Origin: Clostridia bacterium
GTDB taxonomy: Bacteria > Bacillota_A > Clostridia > Oscillospirales > CAG-272
Length of the DNA: 22,423 bases
Direction: 5' to 3'
Assembly: GCA_017462125.1 (NCBI GenBank)
Contig: JAFTRQ010000146.1
Location: 1 to 22,423, forward strand
Below are positions 15,933-22,423 of the stretch, in pieces; position 1 is the stretch's first letter; every line of letters begins with the position of its first letter. The notes beneath the pieces were generated by a model that worked only from the letters and a program-made list of their open reading frames with translations, did not search any database and was not told where the DNA came from. The translations under genes were made by a program, and so were the position numbers.

Positions 15933-17342
15933 TTAATGCGTCAACAGAAGCATTGCGATAAACAGGAAGGTAATGACCCAGGTCCAGGGCTTGATCTTCT
16001 TGAAGTCGCCGCAGAAGCAGCTGATGACCACGTAGGAGATCATACCGAATGCAATACCGTAGGAAATATTGTAGCTGAAGGGCATAATAGCAAGGGTCAG
16101 GAAGGCGGGAACCGCGATCTTGAAGTTATCCCAATCTATCTTTTTGATCGATCCTATCATAAGCAGACCCACGTAGATCAACGCGGCGGCGGTAGCGCAA
16201 CCGGGAACAAGCTGTGCGATGGGGCTTAAGAACATAGCGATGAAGAAGAAAAGTCCGCAGAAAACAGAGGTGAGCCCTGTTCTTCCGCCTGCCGCTACAC
16301 CTGCGTTGACCTCGCTGAAGGTGGTAACGGTGGAGGTTCCGCAGATAGCGCCCGCGGTGGTTGCGATAGCATCGGAGAGCATTCCCTTGTTCATATTGAG
16401 GGGCTCGCCGTGCTCGTCAAGGAGATCTGCGCGCTCGCAAGCGGCATAGAGTGTGCCGAGCGTGTCGAACATATCCACCATACAGAAGGCAAGGGCGGTG
16501 GTTGCTATCGTCAGGACAAGATTTGCAGCTCCGTGCTTTTCAATGAAGGGAGAGAAGTCGAAGCCCTCTGTGAATACCTTTCCGAAGGACTGCGTGCCAA
16601 ACTCCTTGAACGCCTCCACGGGGCTTATGAGATTAAGGTTGAGGTTAGCGTAGAAATCCGGTACGGTGAGGCCTAAGAGATAGTAAAGACCCATACCGCC
16701 GAGAATTCCGATAAGCACCGCGCCGCGCACCTTTTTGTACGACATAATGGCGATGGCGAGGAGGGTGCAGAGGGTGACCACAAGGGGCATGATGTCTCCC
16801 CAATGCTGATTCAGAAGGTTGAAGGATCCGAGATCAACGCAGGTGTCCTTATTGGGAACGACGATGCCCGCGTTTTGCAGACCGAGAAAGGCGATAAAGA
16901 GACCGATTCCCGAGGGGATCGCCGACAGCACCGCAGGGGGCAGGGCATCGAAGATCTTTTTACGGAGACCTGTCACGGTGAGCATAATGAAGACCAAGCC
17001 CTCAAGAAGGATCAATACGAGAGCGTTGGCATACGACATACCGAATCCGATGCAGACGGTGTAGACGAAGAATGCGTTCAGTCCCATACCGCTTGCCTGT
17101 GCCAACGGCAGGTTGGAGAGCAGACCCGCGAGAACCGTGCCAAGCACAGCCGAGATCGCCGTTGCGATATAGATCGCGCCGTAGGAAACGCCCAAGGGAT
17201 TTGAGCCGTCGCCAAAGGGATCGGCAAACATATTGGCGTTGACCATCAGTATGTAGACCATAGCGAAGAAGGTGGTCATTCCCGCGATAAATTCGGTTCT
17301 GACCGAGGTCTTGCGCTCTTTCAGCTTAAAAAAACGTTCCAT
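15933..17342 (-). CDS. NCS2 family purine permease (AzgA/PbuG type)
   Basis: This is a 469-residue integral membrane protein with about 12-14 helices. It starts MERFFKLKERKTSVRTEFIAG, then TTFFAMVYILMVNANMF, the motif of the adenine/guanine/hypoxanthine branch. QASGMGLNAFFVYTVCIGFG and ALPPAVLSAIPSGIGLFIAFLG follow. FCMVDMFDTLGTLYAACERADLLDEHG and TSTVTTFSEVNAGVAAGGRTGLTSVF are the family's transport-site signatures. It imports purine bases with protons. AAAAGGAG lies before the ATG. It has its own promoter, a structured leader of about 130 bases and an intrinsic terminator, so it is transcribed alone. Guanine/hypoxanthine versus adenine preference cannot be told. Confidence 0.94.
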   Translation of the reverse strand: MERFFKLKERKTSVRTEFIAGMTTFFAMVYILMVNANMFADPFGDGSNPLGVSYGAIYIATAISAVLGTVLAGLLSNLPLAQASGMGLNAFFVYTVCIGFGMSYANALVLILLEGLVFIMLTVTGLRKKIFDALPPAVLSAIPSGIGLFIAFLGLQNAGIVVPNKDTCVDLGSFNLLNQHWGDIMPLVVTLCTLLAIAIMSYKKVRGAVLIGILGGMGLYYLLGLTVPDFYANLNLNLISPVEAFKEFGTQSFGKVFTEGFDFSPFIEKHGAANLVLTIATTALAFCMVDMFDTLGTLYAACERADLLDEHGEPLNMNKGMLSDAIATTAGAICGTSTVTTFSEVNAGVAAGGRTGLTSVFCGLFFFIAMFLSPIAQLVPGCATAAALIYVGLLMIGSIKKIDWDNFKIAVPAFLTLAIMPFSYNISYGIAFGMISYVVISCFCGDFKKIKPWTWVITFLFIAMLLLTH

Positions 17343-17391
17343 TTGCTAAAGCTCCTTTTCGTGGGGAATCATCCTCATTAAAAATATGAGA

Positions 17392-17466
17392 AGTGGCTTG
17401 AATTTGCAGGCTTCAAGCCACTGAAACGGGTAACTGTTTCGGATAACTCGACCGAAACTTGTCGGT
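17392..17466 (-). promoter_or_regulatory. Structured 5' leader of the purine permease (candidate regulatory RNA)
   Basis: In transcript order, ACCGA/TCGGT arms (17466-17462 with 17455-17451) compete with GTTTCGG/CCGAAAC (17458-17452 with 17442-17436). That in turn competes with GAAAC/GTTTC (17440-17436 with 17427-17423). A perfect 11-base stem, AGTGGCTTGAA and TTCAAGCCACT (17422-17412 with 17402-17392), comes next and is followed by TCTCATATTTTT, as a terminator would be. Mutually exclusive stems before a terminator-like hairpin suggest transcription attenuation. The conserved core of the purine riboswitch is not seen. Confidence 0.55.
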
Positions 17467-17479
17467 TTTTGTTTGATTT

Positions 17480-17508
17480 ATTATAGCACAACAAGGACGC
17501 AATTGCAA
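17480..17508 (-). promoter_or_regulatory. Promoter of the purine permease gene
   Basis: Minus-strand TTGCAA (17508-17503), 17-base spacer, TATAAT (17485-17480). The predicted start is near 17473, giving a leader of about 130 bases that contains the hairpins described separately. Confidence 0.65.
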
Positions 17509-17541
17509 GACTTTTTCGATAAAATCTGTTGAAACCGTCGG

Positions 17542-18144
17542 TTATTTTTTCTTTTTTCGCTTCAAAACCGTGATTGTGGTGGCAACGATTGCCCATATCC
17601 ATAGCAAATAATCCAAAATAAAGCTCTTTGTCAGATTCGTCCACCCTCCTTTGTAATTTTCGGGATTGAAGATCAAAAAGGGACTTCTTCCCATAAAAAT
17701 ACAAACAACGAGAATTGACAGCGCAAAAAAGCTCCACATCGCAACAAACCATAGCCTTTTTCGCACAGTGAGACATAGGACGCCGCCTAAGATCAAATAC
17801 GTAGACAGCAGGAGCAACAGCTCTGACAGAAGCAGTACGCCAATAATCAGAGCCTGTAATCCTGCGCCGAGCAGGATCAATCCGATGATCTGCCGCATAC
17901 TCATGCCGGGCTTTTGCAATGGCTCGCGCGGGGCGGGGGATTCCGAAGGCTTTCCCGTGGCGATGTATTCCACGGATACGTCAAACAGCTCCGCCAAGGC
18001 GATTAGATTGTAGGTGTCGGGGGCGCTGGCGTCGGTCTCCCATTTTGAGACCGCCTGCCTGCTGACGTTCAGCTGCTCCGCTATGTATTCCTGCGAATAC
18101 CCGTTATCTTTTCTTAATTTACCGATTCTTTGTCCGATGGACAT
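17542..18144 (-). CDS. XRE family regulator with C-terminal membrane helices
   Basis: This is a 200-residue protein. Residues 1-62 are a clear helix-turn-helix of the Cro/C1 (XRE) type: SIGQRIGKLRKDNGYSQEYIAEQLNVSRQAVSKWE. A Pro-rich linker (66-80) leads to about four hydrophobic helices (86-103, 106-126, 131-151, 176-194) and a KRKKKK tail. The protein is probably anchored in the membrane with the DNA-binding part in the cytoplasm. This architecture is common in Clostridia; targets are usually nearby genes. GGAGGTGATC precedes the chosen ATG at 18144; upstream in-frame codons back to 18207 lack this support. A TATAAT (18169-18164) lies just upstream. Confidence 0.88.
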   Translation of the reverse strand: MSIGQRIGKLRKDNGYSQEYIAEQLNVSRQAVSKWETDASAPDTYNLIALAELFDVSVEYIATGKPSESPAPREPLQKPGMSMRQIIGLILLGAGLQALIIGVLLLSELLLLLSTYLILGGVLCLTVRKRLWFVAMWSFFALSILVVCIFMGRSPFLIFNPENYKGGWTNLTKSFILDYLLWIWAIVATTITVLKRKKKK

Positions 18145-18202
18145 TTTGATCACCTCCACGATGATTATAACTCGTTTTGCGGTTGCAATCCACCAACTAC
18201 CG

Positions 18203-18219
18203 CGCAACCTTTGGTTGCG
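18203..18219 (-). terminator. Weak hairpin after the DUF4097 gene
   Basis: CGCAACC (18203-18209), loop TTT, GGTTGCG (18213-18219), starting about 6 bases after the stop codon of the DUF4097 gene in the minus direction. No T-run follows, so termination there is uncertain. Part of it belongs to a 15-base sequence repeated at 11313-11327. Confidence 0.35.
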
Positions 18220-18225
18220 GAGGGG

Positions 18226-19188
18226 TTATTTGACCGTTATTTTTATATCTCCCGTGTTGGTAGTGATCTCGCATCTGCCTCCCTCGACGGAGACGGGCAC
18301 GCTGACGCGGCCGGTGTCGGTTTTCGTAATAAAGATCTTATCGGTAAGCAGGCTGCCTTCAACGTCTCCCGTGTCGGTTTCAATGAAGAGCTCTGCGGCA
18401 TCCGATGCATCGAGCTTCACGTCTCCCGTGCTTCTATTGATAGAAAGCTTTTCGGCAACGGTTACGTTGTGCAGGGAAATATCGCCTGTGCTGCCGCCGG
18501 ACGTCAGACTTTTGCAGCTTACGTCTTTCAGATTGGCATTGCCCGTAGTCACGCGAACCGAAAGGTCGTTGTCACAGATCACGCTTGAAACGGTGATATC
18601 ACCTGTTGAAGTGGAAAGGCTGAGAGAGCCTGCGGACATATACCACGCGTAAATATCGCCTGTGCTTGCCGATATTCTGACAGCTCCCGTGGCGGAGGTG
18701 GCACACTTGACGTCTCCGGTGCTGACGGTAATATCAATGCTTTCGAATTGAAAATTGTTAGGGATCTCAACGTCACCGGTGCTCTCGTTGATTTGAAGCG
18801 AGGCATATTCAGCCTCCGGTAAATACACCGTGATTTTGGGCGCACCGAAATTGACGCCTATATGCTCATACCATTTTCTCGTGTCCATCGCTTTTATGAT
18901 CAGCGTACCGTCTTCAACGGTAACCGAATGCCCAGCGTTTTTCAGCTCGTGACAAACAATAGAGCAATCCCCGCTGCCAGAGGGAACGAACACAACGTCG
19001 GCGGTGTCGGTATGAATCGAGATCGCTTCGAACGCTTCGTTTATTTCGTGCCTGTTGGTTTCGTAAGTGCTTGTTGAAAGCTTTGAAAAATCCCAATTCA
19101 GCACGGACATCACACCTGTAAAGAGGACTCCGCCGATCAATATCAGGGAAGCTGCTATGATCAGCCATGCTTTCGTTGCTTTATTCAT
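18226..19188 (-). CDS. DUF4097-family protein with N-terminal membrane anchor and STGD repeat
   Basis: This is a 320-residue protein with one N-terminal membrane helix (about 8-30), followed by an extracytoplasmic region dominated by a repeat with S-T-G-D at its core. Thr-Gly pairs stand at residues 137, 157, 176, 195, 215, 234, 254, 273, 292 and 312, a period of 19-20 residues, as in the right-handed beta-helix predicted for DUF4097 (putative adhesin). The ATG at 19188 is chosen: GGAGAA precedes it, and it overlaps the stop of the upstream DUF1700 gene (ATGA), which indicates coupled translation. It is the third gene of the padR operon. The function of such proteins is not established; envelope stress sensing is one suggestion. 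Confidence 0.88.
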   Translation of the reverse strand: MNKATKAWLIIAASLILIGGVLFTGVMSVLNWDFSKLSTSTYETNRHEINEAFEAISIHTDTADVVFVPSGSGDCSIVCHELKNAGHSVTVEDGTLIIKAMDTRKWYEHIGVNFGAPKITVYLPEAEYASLQINESTGDVEIPNNFQFESIDITVSTGDVKCATSATGAVRISASTGDIYAWYMSAGSLSLSTSTGDITVSSVICDNDLSVRVTTGNANLKDVSCKSLTSGGSTGDISLHNVTVAEKLSINRSTGDVKLDASDAAELFIETDTGDVEGSLLTDKIFITKTDTGRVSVPVSVEGGRCEITTNTGDIKITVK

Positions 19189-19787
19189 TGCACGTTCTCC
19201 TTTCCTGCAAAGCATCTTTTAATACCCAAAGCAATTTTGGGGGTAAGCCGACAAATACCCTTGGTTGCCGCCCGACATCCGAAGAAAGAGAAGATAGAGA
19301 GTCCTGCGCAGACAATACCCGCGCTGACCAAAATGATTCCCGTTGCACCGTTGGCGTATATGGTCAAAATAACTCCGCCTGCTATGAAACCGAAGGCGCA
19401 AGCGGCAAGAGAAGCAAAGACCGACCACAGAGAAACGATCACAGACCACAGTACAACGTAAAGTGACAGTATCACAGCAAAGGCGGCAATTGCCAACGAA
19501 AGCCAAATGGGAGAGCCAAGGGCTAAAAGCACGATTTCCCACGCCTTGAGGCGGCTTTTGGGTTTTATTCTTTCCTTTGCGATTTTTGACAAGGGAATAT
19601 CGGCAATGATCTGAGATGCGACCTCTTCAACCGAGCCGATCGCACGAACAGCTTCCTCCTCCGTGCAGCCGTCCTCTGTTCTGTCGTCGATCATTTCAAT
19701 ATAAAAATCGATGCGGTCCTTCACTTCTTGCTCCGGCAAGCCCGATAGCTTTGCCTGCAACGCCGCAATAAATTCCTGCTTATTCAT
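19185..19787 (-). CDS. DUF1700/HAAS domain membrane protein
   Basis: This is a 200-residue protein. Residues 1-75 form the HAAS/DUF1700 domain (MNKQEFIAALQAKLSGLP, then EEEAVRAIGSVEEVASQI), a helical alignment domain found with membrane sensors. Several hydrophobic helices from about residue 82 to 175 follow, in a four-helix arrangement. It follows padR by only 4 bases, its AGGAGG lies inside the end of padR, and its stop overlaps the start of the DUF4097 gene. The gene order padR, DUF1700, DUF4097 recurs in Bacillota, which supports joint action at the membrane. Confidence 0.9.
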   Translation of the reverse strand: MNKQEFIAALQAKLSGLPEQEVKDRIDFYIEMIDDRTEDGCTEEEAVRAIGSVEEVASQIIADIPLSKIAKERIKPKSRLKAWEIVLLALGSPIWLSLAIAAFAVILSLYVVLWSVIVSLWSVFASLAACAFGFIAGGVILTIYANGATGIILVSAGIVCAGLSIFSFFGCRAATKGICRLTPKIALGIKRCFAGKENVQ

Positions 19788-19791
19788 TACT

Positions 19792-20100
19792 TCAATCCTC
19801 CTTGATTACAAATTGATAGATCGACATAACCTCACTCCACTCCGCCTTAAAATCCTCAATGCGGCCAAGGCCTGCTTTTGTGATGTGATAGTATTTACGA
19901 AGTCTTCCTCCGTGCTCCACGGAGTACACCGTCAGCATATTGGCGGCTTCGAGTCGCTTTAAGATGGTGTATAGCGTGGATTCCGACATTTCGATATACG
20001 GCTTCATATCTTTTATGATCTTGTAGCCGTAAGAGTCCTCGTTTTTTATCGCGGCGAGAACACAAACGTCCAAAAGCCCGCGCTTTAATTGAATATCCAT
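19792..20100 (-). CDS. PadR family transcriptional regulator
   Basis: This is a 102-residue winged-helix repressor: MDIQLKRGLLDVCVLAAIKNEDSYGYKIIKDM, then SESTLYTILKRLEAANMLTVYSVEHGGRLRKYYHITKAG. This matches the PadR N-terminal domain exactly, including the 'LYxxLxRLE' and 'R-K-Y-Y-x-I-T-x-x-G' motifs. A short C-terminal helix completes a compact class-2 PadR. The start at 20100 is chosen because GGAG lies 6 bases upstream; the upstream in-frame stretch to 20175 has low coding quality. It probably autoregulates the operon padR-DUF1700-DUF4097 at the promoter at 20323-20351. Confidence 0.92.
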   Translation of the reverse strand: MDIQLKRGLLDVCVLAAIKNEDSYGYKIIKDMKPYIEMSESTLYTILKRLEAANMLTVYSVEHGGRLRKYYHITKAGLGRIEDFKAEWSEVMSIYQFVIKED

Positions 20101-20190
20101 AACAATCTCCATTCCGCCGCCCGCGGGAACCCAAAAGCTCAATTCATTCGCTTCGGGGAACTCGCGGCGGCACAAATATTAATCGATGAG

Positions 20191-20266
20191 TTTTGCCGAC
20201 AAGGCAAAATTCGCGCGTAAATTACGTCACAGGCGAGCAGGGAAGCTCGCTACACCGCCCGGCGGT
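20191..20266 (-). promoter_or_regulatory. Row of three hairpins in the padR operon leader
   Basis: Within the predicted leader of about 215 bases lie TTTTGCC/GGCAAAA (20191-20197 with 20203-20209), GCGAGC/GCTCGC (20233-20238 with 20245-20250) and ACCGCC/GGCGGT (20254-20259 with 20261-20266). The rest of 20101-20315 shows no gene. The stems could be an intergenic repeat unit or a regulatory leader; no known riboswitch was recognised. Confidence 0.45.
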
Positions 20267-20322
20267 AGAATTCATTATCGGTTGGAAGTAGCTTTTGTGT
20301 TATACTCCTTCTTACGCAATAC

Positions 20323-20351
20323 ATCATATCACGAAGTATCAGGATTGTCAA
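20323..20351 (-). promoter_or_regulatory. Promoter of the padR operon with a possible PadR operator
   Basis: Minus-strand TTGACA (20351-20346), 17-base spacer, TATGAT (20328-20323). An imperfect dyad, ATAC (20339-20336) to GTAT (20322-20319), spans the spacer and -10 region and would suit autorepression by PadR. The promoter is strong, the operator is a guess. Confidence 0.7.
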
Positions 20352-20384
20352 GAGGGTATTTTAAATTTTACACAAAAAACATGA

Positions 20385-20415
20385 AAAAGGGCGCCGCGTG
20401 ATGCGACACCCTTTT
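20385..20415 (-). terminator. Intrinsic terminator of the membrane-anchored hypothetical gene
   Basis: On the minus strand a 13-base stem with two G-T pairs, AAAAGGGTGTCGC (20415-20403) with GCGGCGCCCTTTT (20397-20385), and a 5-base loop lead into TTCATGTTTTTTG. It begins 3 bases after the stop codon of the upstream gene. Confidence 0.8.
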
Positions 20416-20418
20416 AGG

Positions 20419-20766
20419 TTAATCTGTTATTACGCTGACACTAACCACACAGACGTTGTTTCCGTCGATTGTTCCTTTGAGATACGTGCCGTGTATTTTG
20501 TCGCCAACCTTCAAACCCGAACCGTCACAACGATCGGCATCGAAAACAATTGTGTCAGGCAGCTTAGGCGCAAGAAATGAGTCGGCGTCATCATCCTTTG
20601 TGACTTCGGCAGTTATTACGTTGCCCTCAACAGATACAATAACGGCATCGAAGCCTCCCTCTCCGCCCCATATTTGATAAGCTAATCGCCAAGCAAAATA
20701 AAGTGCCACGACTAAAAGCAAAATACACACTATAACTGTAAGGCTGATTATCACTTTCTTTTTCAT
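20419..20766 (-). CDS. Membrane-anchored hypothetical protein with small beta-rich domain
   Basis: This is a 115-residue protein with an N-terminal membrane helix (residues 5-27, after MKKK) and an outward-facing domain of about 80 residues. The segments VIVSVEGNVITAEVTKDD, TIVFDADRCDGSGLKVGDKIHGTYLKG and DGNNVCVVSVSVI suggest an OB-like beta barrel, similar in pattern to DUF3221-type domains. I do not recognise the family. No clear ribosome binding site precedes the ATG (CTGATAAACTAT), so expression is uncertain, but an excellent terminator follows it. It directly abuts a recombinase remnant and may be cargo or a breakpoint neighbour of a lost mobile element. Confidence 0.65.
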   Translation of the reverse strand: MKKKVIISLTVIVCILLLVVALYFAWRLAYQIWGGEGGFDAVIVSVEGNVITAEVTKDDDADSFLAPKLPDTIVFDADRCDGSGLKVGDKIHGTYLKGTIDGNNVCVVSVSVITD

Positions 20767-20788
20767 ATAGTTTATCAGAGGGCGAAAA

Positions 20789-20938
20789 TCGCTTAAAAAT
20801 TAAATTGGTGATGTGTGAATGCCTGAAGCAATGCAAACTAATAGGTGTTAAACCTGCTTCTTTTGTACCTTTTTCCAATGCATTTCGTAAAGAATGGATT
20901 GACACTGGAAACAGTGGTGCTGTAGGTTTGGAACGCTC
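20789..20938 (-). pseudogene. Tyrosine recombinase (integrase) remnant
   Basis: In one minus-strand frame the segment SIHSLRNALEKGTKEAGL followed by TPISLHCFRHSHITNLIFKR (codons about 20902-20789) reads as the box II region of a phage/ICE-type tyrosine recombinase, where R-H-x-x-H is the catalytic H-x-L-R-H-T/S-H-type motif. The N-terminal part, the catalytic domain before it, and the downstream part with the nucleophilic tyrosine are all missing. It stops 23 bases upstream of the membrane-anchored hypothetical gene. It is therefore a degraded fragment of a mobile element. Confidence 0.7.
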
Positions 20939-20952
20939 TTGACAAAATAAAA

Positions 20953-20972
20953 AAGACAGCTTACGCCGTCTT
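20953..20972 (-). terminator. Orphan intrinsic terminator by the recombinase remnant
   Basis: On the minus strand AAGACGGC (20972-20965), loop GTAA, GCTGTCTT (20960-20953), then TTTTATTTTG. No gene on this strand ends next to it in the window, so it may be left over from the lost element. Confidence 0.6.
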
Positions 20973-20987
20973 GAAATGTTCGCCAAT

Positions 20988-21183
20988 TAGTGTAATTGAT
21001 GGTTATTGTACATAAGAGTATATCACATTTTTATGAACAAATCAAGGCTTTTCGGCAATTTCGTGCGGTTAAACATATAAAACAGATCATTGATTACTTT
21101 TATAAGTGTCTTTTCTTCTTGTTTTCGTACATCAATTACACTATTTGATGTACGATCTATGCCGTGTAAAATTCATCAATTAC
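20988..21183. repeat. Copies of CATCAATTAC in inverted and direct orientation, with an 11-base-stem hairpin
   Basis: TAGTGTAATTGATG (20988-21001) is the exact reverse complement of CATCAATTACACTA (21130-21143). The core CATCAATTAC occurs again at 21174-21183. TCGTACATCAA (21125-21135) and TTGATGTACGA (21145-21155) also form a perfect 11-base stem. The region of 230 bases between the remnant and the LRR gene holds no other gene that I can see, and no convincing promoter was picked out. Confidence 0.55.
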
Positions 21184-21216
21184 GTGGCAGACATCAAATA
21201 AGAGAAAGGACATTTT

Positions 21217-22423
21217 ATGAAAAAACTACTTGCTTTACTTTTGGCACTTTTGATGGTCGCATCTATGTTTGTTGGGTGCGATACCACAAACGATGAAACG
21301 CCATCAACAAACGATTCGCAACAAACGCCGTCGGGCTCTAATGGCTCTGTCGATGATCCCGACGATACTACTGGTGGCGACAGCACTACTGGTGGTAACG
21401 ATATTAATGACGGTGATGAAACTGTCGGCGGTGGCGAAACTACTGATGATGCCAGCGATGGTGACGATGATACGGGTGGTGATGACACTGTTGGCGACGA
21501 CGATACAACAGCTCCCCCGTCTGAAGGACTTAAATTTGTGCTAAACGATGACGGTGAAACCTGCACCCTCGTTAGCATTGGTACTTGCACTGATACTGAA
21601 ATTGTAATTCCGAGTACCTCTCCAGATGGATACAAAGTTACTGTTATTGGCTCTGCGGCACTTCTACGCCAACCAATAACAAGTGTTACAATTCCTAACA
21701 GTATAATTTTAATCGAGAAAAAAGCATTTGAAGGTTGTACTTCTCTTGTAAATGTTAAAATTCCCTCAAGTGTAATAGAGCTCGGTCAAGATGCTTTTTT
21801 CGGGTGTTCTTCCCTGCAAAGTGTATCAATATCTGCAAGTAAAATTGGAAGTTCGGCATTTAGATCATGTTCCTCTCTGACAAGCGTAAAGTTTTCCAGT
21901 GAAGTGAAAGAGATTGGTAATCAAGCTTTTGAATCTTGTAAAGGATTAACCGAAATAATCATACCTAACGGAGTGCAAGTAATAGGCAGTAGAGCATTTG
22001 CATTGTGTGAGGAGTTATCCGAAATCATTCTGCCCGATAGTATAACGAAAATAAGAGAAGATGCTTTTCTTAGGACAAAATATACTACTGACATTTCCAC
22101 GTATTGGACTGACGATGTTCTTTATATTGGGAACCATCTCATCAAGGCAAAAACACGGGTTCTCGACTATACAGTGCGTCCCGGCACAAAAATTATTGCG
22201 GATAAGGCTTTTGAAAGCGTTGGTTTACAAAGTATTTCTATCCCTGGTAGTGTAACAACTATTGGAGAGTGTGCATTTCTTCAGTGTTCAAATTTAACCA
22301 CTGTTACATTATCCGAAGGAGTATCTCAAATCGGCATGAGTGCTTTCTATGGTTGCACAAATCTTACAACAATACATATTCCCAATAGCGTGACAGTGAT
22401 TGAGGGTAATGCTTTTTATCATT
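21217..22423 (+). CDS. BspA-like leucine-rich-repeat lipoprotein, open at the right edge
   Basis: The frame runs from the ATG at 21217, after GAAAGGA, through 402 codons to the edge without a stop. MKKLLALLLALLMVASM is the signal, and FVGC with cysteine 21 is the lipobox. Residues 22 to about 105 are a low-complexity linker of Asp, Thr, Gly, Ser and Glu (strongly acidic, few basic residues), probably spanning the cell wall. From about residue 106 the protein shows BspA-type LRR_5 repeats of about 23 residues, such as SVTIPNSIILIEKKAFEGCTSL and TIPNSVTVIEGNAF, each with A-F and a cysteine. Such proteins adhere to host or other bacteria. The full length is unknown. Confidence 0.9.
   Translation, partial: MKKLLALLLALLMVASMFVGCDTTNDETPSTNDSQQTPSGSNGSVDDPDDTTGGDSTTGGNDINDGDETVGGGETTDDASDGDDDTGGDDTVGDDDTTAPPSEGLKFVLNDDGETCTLVSIGTCTDTEIVIPSTSPDGYKVTVIGSAALLRQPITSVTIPNSIILIEKKAFEGCTSLVNVKIPSSVIELGQDAFFGCSSLQSVSISASKIGSSAFRSCSSLTSVKFSSEVKEIGNQAFESCKGLTEIIIPNGVQVIGSRAFALCEELSEIILPDSITKIREDAFLRTKYTTDISTYWTDDVLYIGNHLIKAKTRVLDYTVRPGTKIIADKAFESVGLQSISIPGSVTTIGECAFLQCSNLTTVTLSEGVSQIGMSAFYGCTNLTTIHIPNSVTVIEGNAFYH

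Noticed and set aside
17343..17473. Purine riboswitch in the permease leader
   Set aside because: The conserved joining-region sequences and the two loop-loop hairpins of the purine aptamer are not present.
17378..17776. 132-codon open frame on the minus strand across the permease leader
   Set aside because: It overlaps the 3' end of the XRE gene out of frame and the promoter and hairpins of the permease; no ribosome binding site.
18226..18800. Regularly spaced short DNA repeats (such as TCTCCCGTG about every 60 bases), resembling a CRISPR array
   Set aside because: The repeats are the codons of the S-T-G-D protein motif in the DUF4097 gene; spacing is 57-60 bases in frame and flanks vary as coding sequence.

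Overview
The window reads as a chromosomal segment of an anaerobic, low-to-middle GC Bacillota of the class Clostridia, probably a gut commensal. The grounds are a pyruvate:ferredoxin oxidoreductase gene, strong AGGAGG-type ribosome binding sites, near-consensus TTGACA/TATAAT promoters, many small lipoproteins, a PadR-DUF1700-DUF4097 operon and a BspA-type leucine-rich-repeat surface protein. The genus cannot be told from sequence reading alone. No rRNA, tRNA or CRISPR array was seen.

Layout. 1-1625 (minus) is the N-terminal part of nifJ, running off the left edge. 1869-7432 (plus) looks like one transcription unit: a consensus promoter, an M18 aminopeptidase, a GH78-type alpha-L-rhamnosidase-like enzyme, a Gfo/Idh/MocA dehydrogenase, a sugar isomerase/epimerase-type TIM barrel, then a long hairpin. 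7523-8355 (plus) is a small lipoprotein pair: a stalk-like lipoprotein behind a perfect promoter, and a 37-residue lipoprotein followed by a terminator hairpin. 8417-12480 (minus) holds azlC-azlD, an EamA transporter, an unusual TIM-barrel hydrolase and a GNAT acetyltransferase. 12621-13933 (minus) is an MGH1/GH63-like glycosidase with its own promoter. 13985-15887 (minus) holds a hairpin cluster, a small lipoprotein and a three-part protein (DUF4259-like, Imm26-like, GNAT-like). 15901-17508 (minus) is an AzgA/PbuG-type purine permease with a structured 5' leader and a textbook terminator. 17542-18144 is an XRE-type membrane regulator. 18226-20351 (minus) is the padR-DUF1700-DUF4097 operon with a consensus promoter and a long hairpin-rich leader. 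20385-20972 (minus) holds a membrane-anchored hypothetical protein beside a tyrosine recombinase remnant. 21217-22423 (plus) is a BspA-like lipoprotein, open at the right edge.

How it fits together. Three predicted cytoplasmic carbohydrate enzymes (GH78-like, DEP-motif TIM barrel, MGH1-like) plus a dehydrogenase/isomerase pair point to intracellular use of plant- or host-derived glycosides. No sugar transporter or sugar-specific regulator lies in the window. The GH78/Gfo-Idh-MocA/isomerase cassette is the best candidate for a little-described pathway, possibly deglycosylation through an oxidised (keto-sugar) intermediate; that is inference. The three-part immunity-like protein and the purine-permease leader are the next most interesting items.
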